Source: Agapetus fuscipes
Lineage: Eukaryota; Arthropoda; Insecta; Trichoptera; Glossosomatidae
Reading direction: 5' to 3'
Assembly (NCBI GenBank): GCA_951799405.1
Contig: OX637334.1
Span: 3,720,001-3,784,000, forward strand
Length of the DNA stretch: 64,000 bases
The position numbers were made by a program, and so were the translations under genes. The notes beneath the pieces are model-generated. The model saw only the letters and a program-made list of their open reading frames with translations, was not told the origin of the DNA and made no database searches. This document shows positions 21,290-31,610 of the stretch, one piece after another (position 1 is the first letter of the stretch; each line of letters begins with the position of its first letter).

Positions 21290-21782
21290 CAACTAAGCTA
21301 CACATATAGTGTAACTTCTTGCCTTTATCCCCGAAGGGGTCGCATGTGGCGCTTCAAGACCTATTTATTTTTACAGGTAAGGAGGCCGGCCTCACACCAA
21401 CCACTTTCAGTTGAAGTGGGGGTTTCCCAGCTCCCGGGGGGGGCTGGTTCTCATTTCTTGTGAAGGCTGAGTAATCCTTTGAGATCGAACCCTTGCTCGC
21501 GGCATGGAATGCAAGCATTCTACGAATTGAGCTATCGACCTTTTTACGAGCTTGATCGTCGTCGCTACAAAGCGCCAATTCTCAAGCAAGACCCAGTTGC
21601 TGTAAGGCTGGATGGACCTTTGGTGACCGGTCATTTGTAAAGGTTTTATGAATTTTTCAACCCAGCGAAGAGCAAATTTGAAAATTCAAATGGTATATTT
21701 TTTGTGCTCCGTTGGGAATCGAACCCAAAAACCTTCCCATTCAGAGTCCGCAGTGTTACCACTGAGCTACGGACCGGTCGTA
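21290..21782 (-). mobile_element. SINE-A fused to SINE-C
   Basis: Minus strand: A head at 21782 (TAGCTCAGTGG, B-box GGTTCGATTCCC), body to GACGATCAAGCTCG, then SINE-C head GGTCGATAGCTCAATTCG and full C body ending GCTTAGTTGCGT at 21290. The junction is within a few bases of those at 17430 and 25990. Confidence 0.85.
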
Positions 21783-21851
21783 CAGTACATCACAGGAAAG
21801 TACATACATCATAATGACAAAACCTCCCAAGATAAAACATTACATACCTAA

Positions 21852-22290
21852 TCAAATCTAATCTTAGTTGCAAAAATATGTAACATTGGAGATTTACATT
21901 ATATGCATTTTCTCAAGCAGACACGTATAAGCTCACGCTTAGACATGCTGCATGTGGACCTACAATATAAAAACCCGAATCTCTAATAAACATACACCCT
22001 GCAACTTCTACCGACCTTCCCGGAAACAGGGGTGACATTGGCAAAGTGAACCTTTTCTACAGCATGGGTGGTCAACCGTTTACCAAACATACACAAGTTT
22101 TTTTTTTTTTAAATCAATAAATAATGATATATATGGATAACAAAAAATAAACAAAAAACCAATTCTAATTTAAAAAAACCCTAGCCACCAACATTACAGA
22201 TCAACCGCCATTTCTTTCTGTCCTTACATACTTCTTTCATTTCCTTCAGAGTCGGAACCTTCTTTATACAGGCTCTTCTTTTATTATGAC
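21852..22290 (-). mobile_element. RTE LINE 3' end
   Basis: Minus strand: RT tail (22290-22185, ends TGTAATGTTGGTGGCTAGGG), a spacer with a poly-T run, then the RTE-3' unit at 22090-21852. Same arrangement as 29060-29480. Confidence 0.8.
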
Positions 22291-22344
22291 CTAAAAGAGA
22301 ACATACCATAAACGGTAAATGAAAAAAAAACATACCATTCTTTT

Positions 22345-22470
22345 TTTATTTGCTACCAGGTCTTGCTTCCCGAATTGGCACTGATTTCCTAGCCAGGACA
22401 CACAAGCATGCAGAGCACTCTTGAGGTGTGATTACAAAAATACAGGGCTCTAAAATAAAACATCGTAATA
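22345..22470 (+). repeat. SINE-A 3' part
   Basis: From CCAGGTCTTGCTTCCCGAAT to the 3' end AAAACATCGTAATATTTA. Head missing. Confidence 0.6.
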
Positions 22471-22752
22471 TTTATTTAAAAAATTGCTTCGACATTATTA
22501 AAACTTGACCGTTTTTTTCTGAAGAAGTACTTGGAAGTTCGACGCCTTTCGATATTAATACATTTACATCTCGTTGTTTTGTTTGGCTCTTGTATCGCTT
22601 TCCGTCCGTCGCGTCGTCCCTCCATTCAAAAGATTAAAAACTCAAACTTTTAATTAACGCTGACAACGTCAAAGCGGACAGGTCCAAGTTTTTTAACTTT
22701 CATTTCAGATGGAATCTATTGAGAAGTACCTTAAATGCTTCATTACTTAAGA
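22471..22752. other. Unassigned stretch
   Basis: 22550-22620 is pyrimidine- and CG-rich (CTTTCCGTCCGTCGCGTCGT); no feature recognised. Confidence 0.3.
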
Positions 22753-22836
22753 GAATAACTGTGACTCAGCCCTCAATCCACTAAGGGTGGTCAGAGCCTC
22801 TGCAATGTTGACTATATTATTCACCAGGGGCGAAAT
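22753..22836 (-). repeat. RTE coding 3'-end scrap
   Basis: Minus strand TGCAGAGGCTCTGACCACCC matches TGCAGAGGCTCTGGCCACCC at 52360-52380. Confidence 0.5.
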
Positions 22837-22860
22837 AATGTGATGAGATGGTATGGGCAT

Positions 22861-22892
<32 letters not shown>

Positions 22893-22896
22893 CATT

Positions 22897-22923
22897 CCCC
22901 CCATTAGTAACCCTAATGGGGGG
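22897..22923 (-). repeat. 3'UTR hairpin of the half-LINE
   Basis: CCCCCCATTAG (22897-22907) pairs perfectly with CTAATGGGGGG (22913-22923) around a 5-nt loop, four bases from the poly-A run. Its place suggests a recognition structure for RT or a 3'-end signal; that role is inferred. Confidence 0.75.
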
Positions 22924-23105
22924 GAGTTTATTCGTGTGTACCACTTATATAGTATACCACACTAAATATAATTTACAAAGTAATAATTATACACACATCT
23001 TTATTATTATTATTTTTTTTTTTTTTTAATTTTTTTTTTTATTATTATTATTATTTTTTTATTTTTATTATTATACACTGCACTCTCATTTTCTTTCACT
23101 TGAAT

Positions 23106-24041
23106 TTAATTCATATCCAAGCCGATTGGAATTTGAACCGATTTTTGTGTTGAATTTGAATCGATTGGAATTTCCATTTTTGTGTTGAATTTGAATTTTG
23201 TTAGATAGGGTTCTTGTATTGCCATTATGTCAACTTTGTTTCTTGATATATATTCCAATAAATTAGCTGAAGCTTTTTTTTTTTTTTTTAAATTAGCCAA
23301 ATTAATTTGTAATATATTTACAATATTTTGGTTTCTGATCATTTTGATTAGTCAAATTTTTTATTTCTTTTTTTTTTTTTAAAATCAATATCATTCAAGA
23401 AATTCTTATAATAATTTAAATAAGAATGGCATGCAATTTTATCTAAAGCATCATGGTCTTCAAATGTGATAACTTTGTCTCTCTTATTTAAGTGATAACA
23501 ATTTATACATATTTTTTTATTAGATGTGCAGTTCTCAGTCAAGTGGCTTCCTGCACACTTGCCGCAAAACTCAACTTGACTTGTGCAAAATTTTGTTGTG
23601 TGACCATATTTTTGGCATTTTAAGCACTTTTTAATTTGTACAAAGTCTTCTACTTTGCAGATCGACCACATCATTTTAACTTTTGTAATAATAATAAATT
23701 TCTTGTATCCTTGTTACAACTTATTACGAGATTTTTTCCAGAATTAAACTTATTCTTGAAAATAAAAAGAGGTTTAATAATATCATCCTCCTTCAAAGAA
23801 TTTTGAGTTTTAATAATTTCTACGCATTCCTGTAAATCAGTTATTTCTTCCGGAATGTATTTTATGATTAAATTAGGCTGGCGTTTTTTAACAACAGTGG
23901 AATTTAGATTTTGAATTTTGTTTACTTCTTTATCCAATAGATCACATTCAGATTTTGTTTCACAACTAATTACAATTTTGTTTTTGTTGATCTTAATATT
24001 TTGAATGCCAATTTTTAATTTTGCAGGATTTATTTGCTTAA
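23106..24041 (-). pseudogene. LINE ORF1 (zinc knuckle) and endonuclease start
   Basis: ORF1 part 1 (24041-23671) ends NLLLLQKLK and a stop. A one-frame shift leads into part 2 (23674-23348) with CCHC knuckles: C17-x2-C20-x4-H25-x4-C30, C37-x2-C40-x3-H44-x4-C49, and a third pair at C56/C59. This is the gag-like ORF1 of R1/I/Jockey-group LINEs, an RNA-binding nucleoprotein. ORF2 (23342-23106) begins NILQINLAN and has MAIQEPYLT, the first two blocks of an APE endonuclease, and stops after about 78 codons. Long A tracts inside may come from slippage. Not functional. Confidence 0.8.
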
Positions 24042-24569
24042 ATGGTATGGGCATGTGGAAAGAATGAATGATGATAGACTGACAAAGTATGTATACAAAG
24101 AAAGTGTGAAAGGAAAAAGAGGGAAGGGACGACCGAGAAAAGTATGGAGTGATCAGATTGAGGAGATTGTGAAAGAATGGGATATACAACGTGAGCGTAA
24201 AAGAAGAAAATGCATGAAAAAGGTGATGGATATGAATGAATTGAAAGAGGTATGTAAGGAAAGGAAAAAATGGAGGCAACTCTGCAGAGGCTCTGGCCAC
24301 CCCTAGCGGAATGGCGACAGAGTTACAGTTACGGTTACAGGCGATCATTGGTTTTGGAAAATGGCAAGGAAACTTTTTTTTCAACTTTCGAAAGTAAATT
24401 TTAGTCACAGGCCAACACCAGTCCAGAAGGCTGAAACAGCCCAGAACAGCAGAGGGTGCATTACATACAACATTTCTCTTTTTAACTTTCCTAAATACAT
24501 CGACTTTATTTACTTTACTATCATTTATCAACAGATTGTAGGTCGGCAAGAACTTTTCAACTTTATGAG

Positions 24570-24700
24570 AGATTTTTTTTTAAGGAATCCTGTGCGGGAG
24601 GCTCCCCAATTCTTGAAAGTCTTGGGGGTCTATGTCACCCTGGAAGGGTGCCGCAGAGGTGTTGTTTGAGTTCTTGCTTCTGTCACGAGGCGCTGCAAGG
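24570..24700 (-). repeat. SINE-D module
   Basis: Ends CGCACAGGATTCCTTAAAAA at 24570; includes CCTCTGCGGCACCCTTCCAG and a 5' CGTGACAGAAGCAAG word also present at 11950. Confidence 0.65.
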
Positions 24701-24751
24701 AAGTGGTGATTGATGTTGGTTTTGAATAAAATAAATGTTAAGATAAATAAA

Positions 24752-24935
24752 TGTAAGGATGATTTATTTGGTGATCGCTGTTTTTTGTGAATCAAACCTC
24801 AAGAGCCTTCTGTAAGCTTGGTCGTCGCTATAGAAAGTGCAAATTCTCAAGCATGACCCAGTTGCTGCAAGATGGGTTATTTGCAAGATGGGATTTGGTT
24901 ACCGATAAAGGCAGATTAATCTTTCAACCTAGTGA
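24752..24935 (-). repeat. SINE-A 3' half
   Basis: 3' end AAATAAATCATCCTTACAT at 24752; body to AAGATTAATCTGCC. The head is missing and a 20-bp internal duplication (GGTTATTTGCAAGATGGG) is visible. Confidence 0.65.
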
Positions 24936-25022
24936 GTATGCCTTGACCAGTCACTAAATGTCCATCACGTCTGATGGCCCCAAACATACTGGTTCTTACT
25001 TCAGAATTGACCTTTCAATAGT

Positions 25023-25105
25023 GACGACCAAGGTCGTAGAGGGCTCTTGAGGTGTGATTCGCACAAGAATGCGCTTAACAACCAAATACTACTATTTGTA
25101 TTTTT
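25023..25105 (+). repeat. SINE-A 3' end
   Basis: GACGACCAAGGTCGTAGAGG to AACAACCAAATACTACTATT. Confidence 0.55.
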
Positions 25106-25772
25106 AATAATTTTACACAATTTTTTGCATCTTTTTTACGTCAATGTAATAAAAATTAAAGAAAAGTTTAAACTTCAGAGTTCACATTATATTCTCAAAT
25201 TGTTTGATTTTTGGATGAATTCAAAACAAAACACTGCTTATTTTCACTATAAAATTTATTAAAAAAGATTAAAATCTACAAATTACTAACGCGTTTTCGA
25301 CCTAGTAGGTGATCATCAGGTATATAATATAATTCTCAAATTTCCGATTTTTTTTCATTTTTATATGAAGAATTTGAATAAACGATTACCCAAAGAATAA
25401 AAATACTCAAGTTTTTACTCAAGCATTGCGTGAACAAATACAAATTGGTAACAAAAACAGCGCCTCTTTTGGGAGTTTAAGTTTCCGTATACTTATTGGT
25501 AAACGCTCTGGTGAGTATCAGCTGATGTCGGCACATTTCCCGCCCATCAATTCCAATAAGGAATTTGTGTTTTATGCAAAGCGCCTTCGCCATTTTGTTT
25601 TCTATGAGCACTAAGCGGCCAACACGTGAAATTTTAATAAAATTTTCTATTACGGCCGAAATGAGTTTCAATTTTTGTAAAATATGTATTGGTAATTATG
25701 GATGTCACCACATCACATTCTATTGTTATTTTCTTTGCTGAAAAATACAACTTTAAAGTTTAGTTGTATTGT
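25106..25772. other. Mostly unassigned; hammerhead-like motif at 25300
   Basis: On the minus strand 25322-25295 reads CTGATGATCACCTACTAGGT then CGAAAACGCG: a CTGATGA block, a short ACCT/AGGT stem and CGAAAACG. It is flanked by ATAGTGAAAATAAGCAGTG, the style of end also seen near 42690 and 44735. The rest is unassigned. Confidence 0.4.
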
Positions 25773-26285
25773 ATGGTTCGTAGTCTAGTGGTAATTGTTT
25801 GGATTTGTAAATGGAAGTAATTGCGGCAAAATTCTGGCGGAGCCCAATTTTAAATTTTCAAATATGCTCTTCGCTGGGTTGAAAAATTCATACACCTTTA
25901 ACAAAGACAGATCACCAAAGATCCATCCAGCCTGGCAACAACTGGGTCTTGTTTGAGAATCGGCGCTTTGTCGAGATGTCCAAACTCCTACATAGCCCGG
26001 TCGATGGCTCAGTTCGTAGTATGCTTGCATTCAATGCCGAGAGCAAGGGTTGGATCCACACCGAGGGTGTCAGAAATGATTTTCCGTTCGCAGTTAATTT
26101 CATACCCAAAATAAACACCGGCAAGCCTTACTCAGCCGTTACTAGAAATGAGAACTAGCGATTGATGTGAGGCCGGTCCCCTAAGCCGTAAAAGGAAATA
26201 GGTCCCGAGCCACCACATGCGAACCTTTCGAGGATAACGCAGGCAAGACGTTACACTTTATACGAAGCTTAGTTGCGTAATTTAA
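25773..26285 (+). mobile_element. SINE-A fused to SINE-C
   Basis: Plus strand: A head GTAGTCTAGTGG at 25778, decayed B box, body to TTTGTCGAGATGTCC (about 25980), then C head GGTCGATGGCTCAGTTCG and complete C body ending CGAAGCTTAGTTGCG. Both open frames here are read-through of the repeat. Confidence 0.8.
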
Positions 26286-26717
26286 TTATTTTATACTTTC
26301 ATTAAAAAAAAATTGAATAAAATAATTAAATAACGAAATAGCATGAAAATTTACAATAACAATTTTTAATTCCATAATCTGGCAGTATCTTTCAGTATGA
26401 AATCGCGTTTTAATTTTGCGAGATTCCCCTTCAAAATATTATTCCATACTCTTCTTTAGATTCGCATTATTTATAAGGGTTGTTATTTTTGCCGTCAAAT
26501 GCACCCAACCCTTCCCTGACCTGTTCTTGCGGGTACGGGGGAAATGGAAGCCGTAATACCGAAGGGGTTGGTGACATCCCAAATATTATGCTTCCTTAAA
26601 CAAACAAAATTTGACAGGCCCAAAAGATAGACAGTTTTTTTAAGAAGACTGTACGAGTAACTCTGTTTTTGTGAAGAAAAAATACTTTTATTATTTATCA
26701 TCTTATTCCTCTGAGGG
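26286..26717. other. Unassigned stretch
   Basis: AT-rich; no motif recognised. Confidence 0.3.
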
Positions 26718-26965
26718 TTGTTTTCCTTGACGTGTGGATTGGTATGAGGCGACCACCCATACTGTAAAAAAACGTTCACTTTGCCAATATCACCCCTGTT
26801 TCAGGGAAGGTCGGCAAAAGTGCAGGGCTTATGTTCATTTGAGGTTTGGATTTAAATTGTGCACATGCAACATTTATAAGCGTGAACTTACACGTGCTTG
26901 TTTGTGGGCATGCATTTAATTTGAATTTTAAATGTTAACATATCTTTACAACTAAGATTAAAGAT
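26718..26965 (+). repeat. RTE-3' repeat copy
   Basis: Full unit from TTCCTTGACGTGTGGATTGG to ACTAAGATTAAAGATTAAAG, belonging to the TGGATTTAAATTG subfamily. Confidence 0.8.
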
Positions 26966-27337
26966 TAAAGATGTGGACATTTAAAAAAATAACAATGCAT
27001 ACCCACAAGGAAATATGTGTTAAATTACGTTTTAAGATCATCCATAGGGAAAAGGTGACAATGTTACAGTCACCTAGAAAGTTGTTGAACCTTGAAGTGG
27101 CGTGAAGTAGTTTCATGATGTACCATGATGGAGAGTAGGTCTGTGATAAAGGAAAACCTCGTGAGATGTAGGTGCCACACATCGGGTCCCCTGACAGTCA
27201 AGGGCACTAGAGAGACCTGCATAGATCGTCCTTCAGAGTCTTTATATCTGTGCAGGCCTAACATGAACTTCAATTTAGATTTTTCCTTCGAACTAGCAAA
27301 ATCTCTGTACAAAAATTCTGACCAGCGCCGACTTATA

Positions 27338-27560
27338 GAATGGGATGAGGGTAATCCCCTTTACTGTAAAAATTGTTTCACTCTGCCAATCTCACCCTTG
27401 TTTCAGAGAAGGTCGTCAAAAGTCGCAGGGTTTATTTTCGTTTGAGGCTTAGAATTTAATTTGTAAGTACACATGCAGAATTTGTAAGAATACCATTATA
27501 AAGAAATCGAGGTTACTCTGTAGAAGCTATGACCACGCCTTACCGAATGGCGAACTGACC
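27338..27560 (+). repeat. Decayed RTE-3' and RTE coding scrap
   Basis: 27338-27490 is the first half of RTE-3' (ATGGGATGAGGGTAATCCCC; TTTCAGAGAAGGTCG). 27500-27560 has CTCTGTAGAAGCTATGACCA, a decayed RTE coding 3' end. Confidence 0.55.
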
Positions 27561-27759
27561 ATAATCACTAAAACTACCTCTAACCACAAACAGTAACTAT
27601 ATTCTTCTAACTGTAGTCTTCTTATTATTATTATTGTTATTCTCTTCACGCTACCCGTGATCTAGCAACAATCCCACAAGCAGAGCTACTAGCTTCAGTG
27701 ACATCGAGCGACTTAGTTTTAAAGTCATGGGTACGCCTCTGACCTACAGGTTCTTGTTT

Positions 27760-27910
27760 CTTCATGCCACTTCCATCAAAAATCGGCGATCATCATGACT
27801 ATTTTGACTTTGTATTCTGCGGCTCGAAGCAGGAACTTAGTGCTTCTCTCGGACCATTGTCGCAGGTTTTTCAGTCAGTATGTCTTTCGGCGTCCCTAAG
27901 GCCGTCCACC
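27760..27910 (-). pseudogene. RTE family 2 C-terminal fragment
   Basis: Counterpart of 32688-32955 in the opposite orientation: shared words include GGCGATCATCATGACTATTT, GCGGCTCGAAGCAGG and TTTCAGTCAGTATGTCTTTC. Frames are broken. Confidence 0.6.
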
Positions 27911-27929
27911 ACTTGAGAAAATATTAGCA

Positions 27930-28370
27930 TGTAAATAGCCAAAGTACAAATATTTTAGGTAGGTAGATAGGTATAGGAAATAATTATTGTTATGTCAAAA
28001 GTAGATTAATATAGGTGTACACCGTAGGTAGCAATAATTATAGGCTTAATAAATCTAGAAATTAAATGATCCTTTTGTACTCTTGAACTTTGTAGAATGT
28101 TCGCAAATGTACTAGTAAAATTAGCTCCTAGAGAGTTCTGTCACTACACTATATAAGGAGTAGAATTGAGTGCACTAGGACAGTGAGATAGTTGCCTTTG
28201 ATTTGAAGAAGTGTAAGCGAGACTGAACTGTGAAAATAAATTTGTGTTACCAAAAGTGTTAAAAATAAATGTAAATTTGTAAAATAAATTAAGTGCAAAT
28301 AAAGATCCTGAAAGAAGACCTGTATGTTTTAATTTTGAGACTTTTCTAACCCAAAAACCCTACATTATAT
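27930..28370 (+). mobile_element. LTR-like sequence 1
   Basis: TATA box CTATATAAGG at about 28149, then A-rich leader with several AATAAA words (28240-28310), ending CCCTACA followed by TTATATTGGTACTCAT, which resembles the LTR/primer-binding-site junction of LTR elements (TTGG after the LTR). The 5' border was not found, no partner LTR is in the window and there is no gag. Confidence 0.35.
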
Positions 28371-28429
28371 TGGTACTCATAGTTTTTGAAATCTTCTGGA
28401 TCATAAAAAGTATCTACCTAATGGAAGGT

Positions 28430-28720
28430 GATCTAACAGTCTAGCAAAAATGTGTTCTCCATAGTTCTACCTTCCCAGTATAAAAGGGCGCGAATCCTTT
28501 GCACCAGGGTAGTGTACCTACCTTCAATCTCTTACCAATACAGTCATCAAATAAGATCAGTGAACCAAAACCAGTAAAAAGAAATCCAACTGTAATGAAA
28601 TAAATGAAAGAGTAAAAATAAATCTAATTGTGTAAAATAAATAAGTAAAAAGAAGAATAGAGTTTCATTTGAAAAGTTTCCGAACCCCAAAAATCGTAAT
28701 AATATATAGCTTTGTATGAG
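28430..28720 (+). mobile_element. LTR-like sequence 2
   Basis: CAGTATAAAAGGGCGCGAA (TATA box), then repeated AAATAAATGAAAG and AATAAATAAG words and TTCCGAACCCCAAAAATCG. Organisation parallels sequence 1 but the bases differ. Solo LTR or promoter remnant; low confidence. Confidence 0.3.
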
Positions 28721-29059
28721 CACCCATGTGCTGTGAGTCCTTCTGGCACATACTTGCAGGACAGATATGAGGAGAGTTTGAGCATTATATTTGAGATAGT
28801 CTCGTGTGAAGCCGTTTTTAAAGATCGTGTACAAGATGTTATATGAGAGTGGAGGGAGTCTATGTACGAGGGAGGTTGTTGAGACGGGCCGTGGTATACG
28901 AGAGCCGTACATACTGTATACGTGCCTTACTGCAAGTGATAGAAATATGAATAAGGTATGCCTGCATGGACGAGGTGAACAACCTGACAAGGATGGCGGT
29001 AAAACTCGGAAATAAATATTCTAAAAAATATTGATAATGTAAAAAAAATCTTAACGATT
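28721..29059. other. Unassigned stretch
   Basis: Opposed open frames at 28547-28990 (minus) and 28806-29015 (plus) show no motif. Confidence 0.3.
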
Positions 29060-29480
29060 TATTTCCTCGAGCAGAAATGAAAGAAGTATGTAAGGACAGA
29101 AATAAATGGCGGTTGATCTGTAATGTTGGCGGCTAGGGTTTATTTTACTTTTTTTTTCTGTTTTAGTTTTGATGTCCATAGACATTATTATTTATTGATT
29201 TATAAAATGTAATTTGTCGTGTATATTCCTTGACTTATAGGTTCGTATGCGGCTGACCACCCATGCTGTAAAAATGGTTCACTTTGCCAATGTCACCCCT
29301 GTTTCAGGGAAGGGCGGCAAGAGTTGCAGGGTGTATGTCCGTTTGAGATTTGGTTTTTATGTTGTAGGTTCACATGAGGCATGTGCAAGCGCGAACTTGT
29401 ACGTGTCTGGTTGTGGGAACGCATGTAATGTGAATCTCCAATGTAACATATCTTTGCAACTTAGATTAGATTAGATTTTA
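29060..29480 (+). mobile_element. RTE LINE 3' end (coding tail + 3'UTR + RTE-3')
   Basis: Encodes EMKEVCKDRNKWRLICNVGG and a stop, a 100-bp T-rich 3'UTR, then the full RTE-3' unit from CCTTGACTTATAGGTTCG to AACTTAGATTAGATTAGATT. The plus-strand orientation and continuous order make it a clean example of the LINE 3' end. Confidence 0.85.
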
Positions 29481-29614
29481 TTAGAGCGCTTAGTGAATAT
29501 TTTTTTGAAAAAAAAAAAAACTCCACCATCGAACTTAACGATAACACGATCTTTCTTGAGAATCGTCGCTTTTTATATCGATGCTTGAATTTTGAAGTGT
29601 GATACACCAAGTCA

Positions 29615-29877
29615 ATCTAATCTAAATCTAAATCTAAGTTGCAAAGATATGTATCATTTGAGATTCATATTAAAAGTGCATTCCCACAAGAAGACACGCA
29701 TAATTTCGCGCTCACACATGCCGCATGTGGACCTACAATATAAAAAAAACCTTCTCAAATGAACATAAGCCCTGCAACTCTTGCCGACCTTCCTTGAAAC
29801 AGGGGGGACATGTGCAAAGTGAACATTTTTTTACAGTATGGGTGGTCAGCCTCATACCAACCTATAAGTCAAGGAGT
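29615..29877 (-). repeat. RTE-3' repeat copy
   Basis: (TAATC/TAAATC)n tail at 29615, near consensus to CCTTGACTTATAGGTTGG at 29877. Confidence 0.85.
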
Positions 29878-30137
29878 ACAATCCTGAAATTATTATTAAA
29901 ACACCAAAACGGGAACTAACATGTCGACCATAAAGGAAAAACTGAATAAGTGATATATTAGGCTAACATAGGTTTTTCAGAAAAATGTATGTTTTTTTTC
30001 TATTTTCTACGAGAGAAAAAAATTGAAAACTCTGTAGCGTAGAAGTTTATCATTAGAAAAGTTACATTCAATTAAATGTTTTATCCACAAATTTCAAATC
30101 AGTTAATCAGCACTTATTCAGTTTAACAGTTTTTAAG

Positions 30138-30406
30138 TCGGGGTTATAGCCGCGGGGGCCAAGATGGGCTGATCTTTCTAGCGTGTTTCGAATGGAACAA
30201 CGTTGGTTCGATCCCCGCTTGGGTCACTTGACTTTAACTTTGGCCCTGATTCAACATATGTTATTGGGTAATTATTATTTAATAATTCATTAATAATAAA
30301 CAATAATGAATTATTAAATGATGATATGAATACCTGTTTCTGGCCAGGCAGAATAGGTTGGTGAATTGCATTCCTCTTCACAAATCTATTTAAAAAAAAA
30401 AAAAAC
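30138..30406 (+). mobile_element. SINE-B copy with poly-A tail
   Basis: Head GGGGTTATAGCCGCGGGGGC (A-box-like TAGCCGCGGGG) and B box GGTTCGATCCC (30205-30215); body TTTCTGGCCAGGCAGAATAG; 3' end CACAAATCTATTT then an A run at 30390-30404. A local inverted repeat of ATTATTTAATAATTCATTA lies mid-body. Confidence 0.8.
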
Positions 30407-30654
30407 AAAACCTTTAAGATGGCGATATATCTGATTACATCGTACTCGAACCCTGTCTCTTTTGGCGCAGGTCAAGCATTCTACCAACTGAGCCATCAAC
30501 CCAACTAGCAAAGTGTTTAAATGGAGGAGATGGTGGATGCTTTTAAATGAAACAAACTTGTCCCGGTCATATTATAATAATATTTCCACCAGGGGAGATG
30601 ACTGGAGAGTGGCTGCTACGAGCACAAGAACAGACCAGAGCTTCTCAAAGTGCC

Positions 30655-30740
30655 ATGATGATGATGATGATGGATGATTTATTTCCTGTGGCGCCATTTA
30701 ATGGTCCAGGACCATCTCAAGGGCGCCATGGCTTCTGGAG
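30655..30740 (-). repeat. LINE 3'-end tail with (ATC)n
   Basis: Minus strand ATGGCGCCCTTGAGATGGTC, AATGGCGCCACAGGAAATAA then ATCATCATCATC. Related to 20670 and 49860. Confidence 0.45.
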
Positions 30741-30841
30741 ACTCGTGAACCCAAAATTCATTTTTATGTAATTCATGATATTGATGCAGTATATGCAGAG
30801 AAAATATGTAGTCGCTTGGATGGTCAAGGGAATTAGGTGTT

Positions 30842-31083
30842 CTAATCTAATTTAATCTAAGTTGCAAAGATGTAAATTCACATTACATGCATTTTCACAA
30901 CCAGACACGTACAAGTTCGCGCTTGCACAAGCCGCATGTGAACCTACAACATAAAAATCAAATCTCAAATGTACATACACCCTGCAACTCTTGCCGTCCT
31001 TCCCTGAGACAGGGGTGACATTGGCAAAGTGAACCATTTTTACAGCATGGGTGGTCAGCCGCATACCAACCTATAGGTCAAGG
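30842..31083 (-). repeat. RTE-3' repeat copy
   Basis: (TAATC)n-type tail; the subfamily with CATGTGAACCTACAACAT, also at 29228, 40290, 40958 and 52970. Confidence 0.85.
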
Positions 31084-31094
31084 AACAAGGAAGT

Positions 31095-31610
31095 GTTGGC
31101 GCTCGAATTTGCGTTATTGACATTCACGACGGTTAGAACCTCGTCTGGGTCGTGTCCTATTGAAAATAACTTCGACCCTGGTTCACCAGATGTAATTGGA
31201 AATTGATTAGGTACCTAATCTATAATCTATAATCTAAGCTGCAAGGATATGTAAGCATTTAAGGCTCATATGAAATGCATGCCCACAGACAGGCACATGT
31301 AGGTTCGCGCCTACACATTCTGCATGTGTGCATACAAATAATGAAAACCTCACATGGACATAAACTTGCAACTCCTGCCGCCGTTCCCTGAACCGGGGTG
31401 GCATTGGCAAAAGTGAACCGATTTTTACAGCACGGGTGGTCAGCCTCGTACCAACCTCTCAGTCAAGGAGCTCATTCATTAAAAATGTTAATTAATGAAT
31501 TATTCATTGATAATGTTAATACCTGTTTCTGGCCAGGCAAGATAGGTTGATGAACTGCTTTCCTTTTCCCAAATATATTTTTAAATAAAAAATATCCATT
31601 CTGTAAAAAA
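31095..31610 (+). mobile_element. SINE-B copy split by RTE-3'
   Basis: 5' part 31095-31205 (GGTTAGAACCTCGTCTGGG, CGACCCTGGTTCACC) and 3' part 31476-31610 (TTTCTGGCCAGGCAAGATAG). The RTE-3' copy at 31206-31470 is inserted between them, with no clear target duplication. Confidence 0.7.
31206..31470 (-). repeat. RTE-3' repeat inserted in SINE-B
   Basis: Same variant subfamily as 14731-14968 (GACAGGCACATGTAGG). Tail (TCTATAATC)2 at the left. Confidence 0.85.

Larger units (their letters stand above)
22862..24041 (-). mobile_element. RT-less half-LINE with 31-nt poly-A tail
   Basis: A T run of 31 bases (22862-22892, poly-A on the minus strand) and a 14-bp duplication ATGGTATGGGCATG at 22848-22861 and 24042-24055 define it. 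Contents on the minus strand: ORF1 C-terminal half, start of an endonuclease ORF, then low-complexity AATAAT-rich sequence where RT should be, a GC-rich hairpin and the tail. It is 1.18 kb against 5-6 kb for a full element, so it is internally deleted as well as 5'-truncated. Confidence 0.9.
22837..24345 (+). mobile_element. RTE copy split by half-LINE insertion
   Basis: Left piece 22837-22861 (AATGTGATGAGATGGTATGG) and right piece 24042-24345 join into the sequence seen intact at 52110-52430. The right piece encodes YGHVERMNDDRLTKYVY, GKGRPRKVWSDQIEEI and MKKVMDMNELKEVCKER, then the 3' end with a TTACAGTTACGGTTACAG tail. By eye it is nearly identical to the 51905-52420 copy. Confidence 0.9.

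Noticed and set aside
20855..21292. Minus-strand frame rich in Cys, Phe and Leu
   Set aside because: Half of it is translation of the degenerate CATG-rich tract; no start context or family motif.
22747..22944. Minus-strand frame with poly-Lys
   Set aside because: It is translation of the poly-A tail of the half-LINE.
23671..23674. Programmed frameshift between the two halves of the LINE ORF1
   Set aside because: The break is within one ORF1 domain next to a TTA repeat and the copy is otherwise deleted; a simple indel is more likely.
28547..28990. Minus-strand frame of 147 codons
   Set aside because: No motif; the 5' part translates an A-rich LTR-like leader in antisense.
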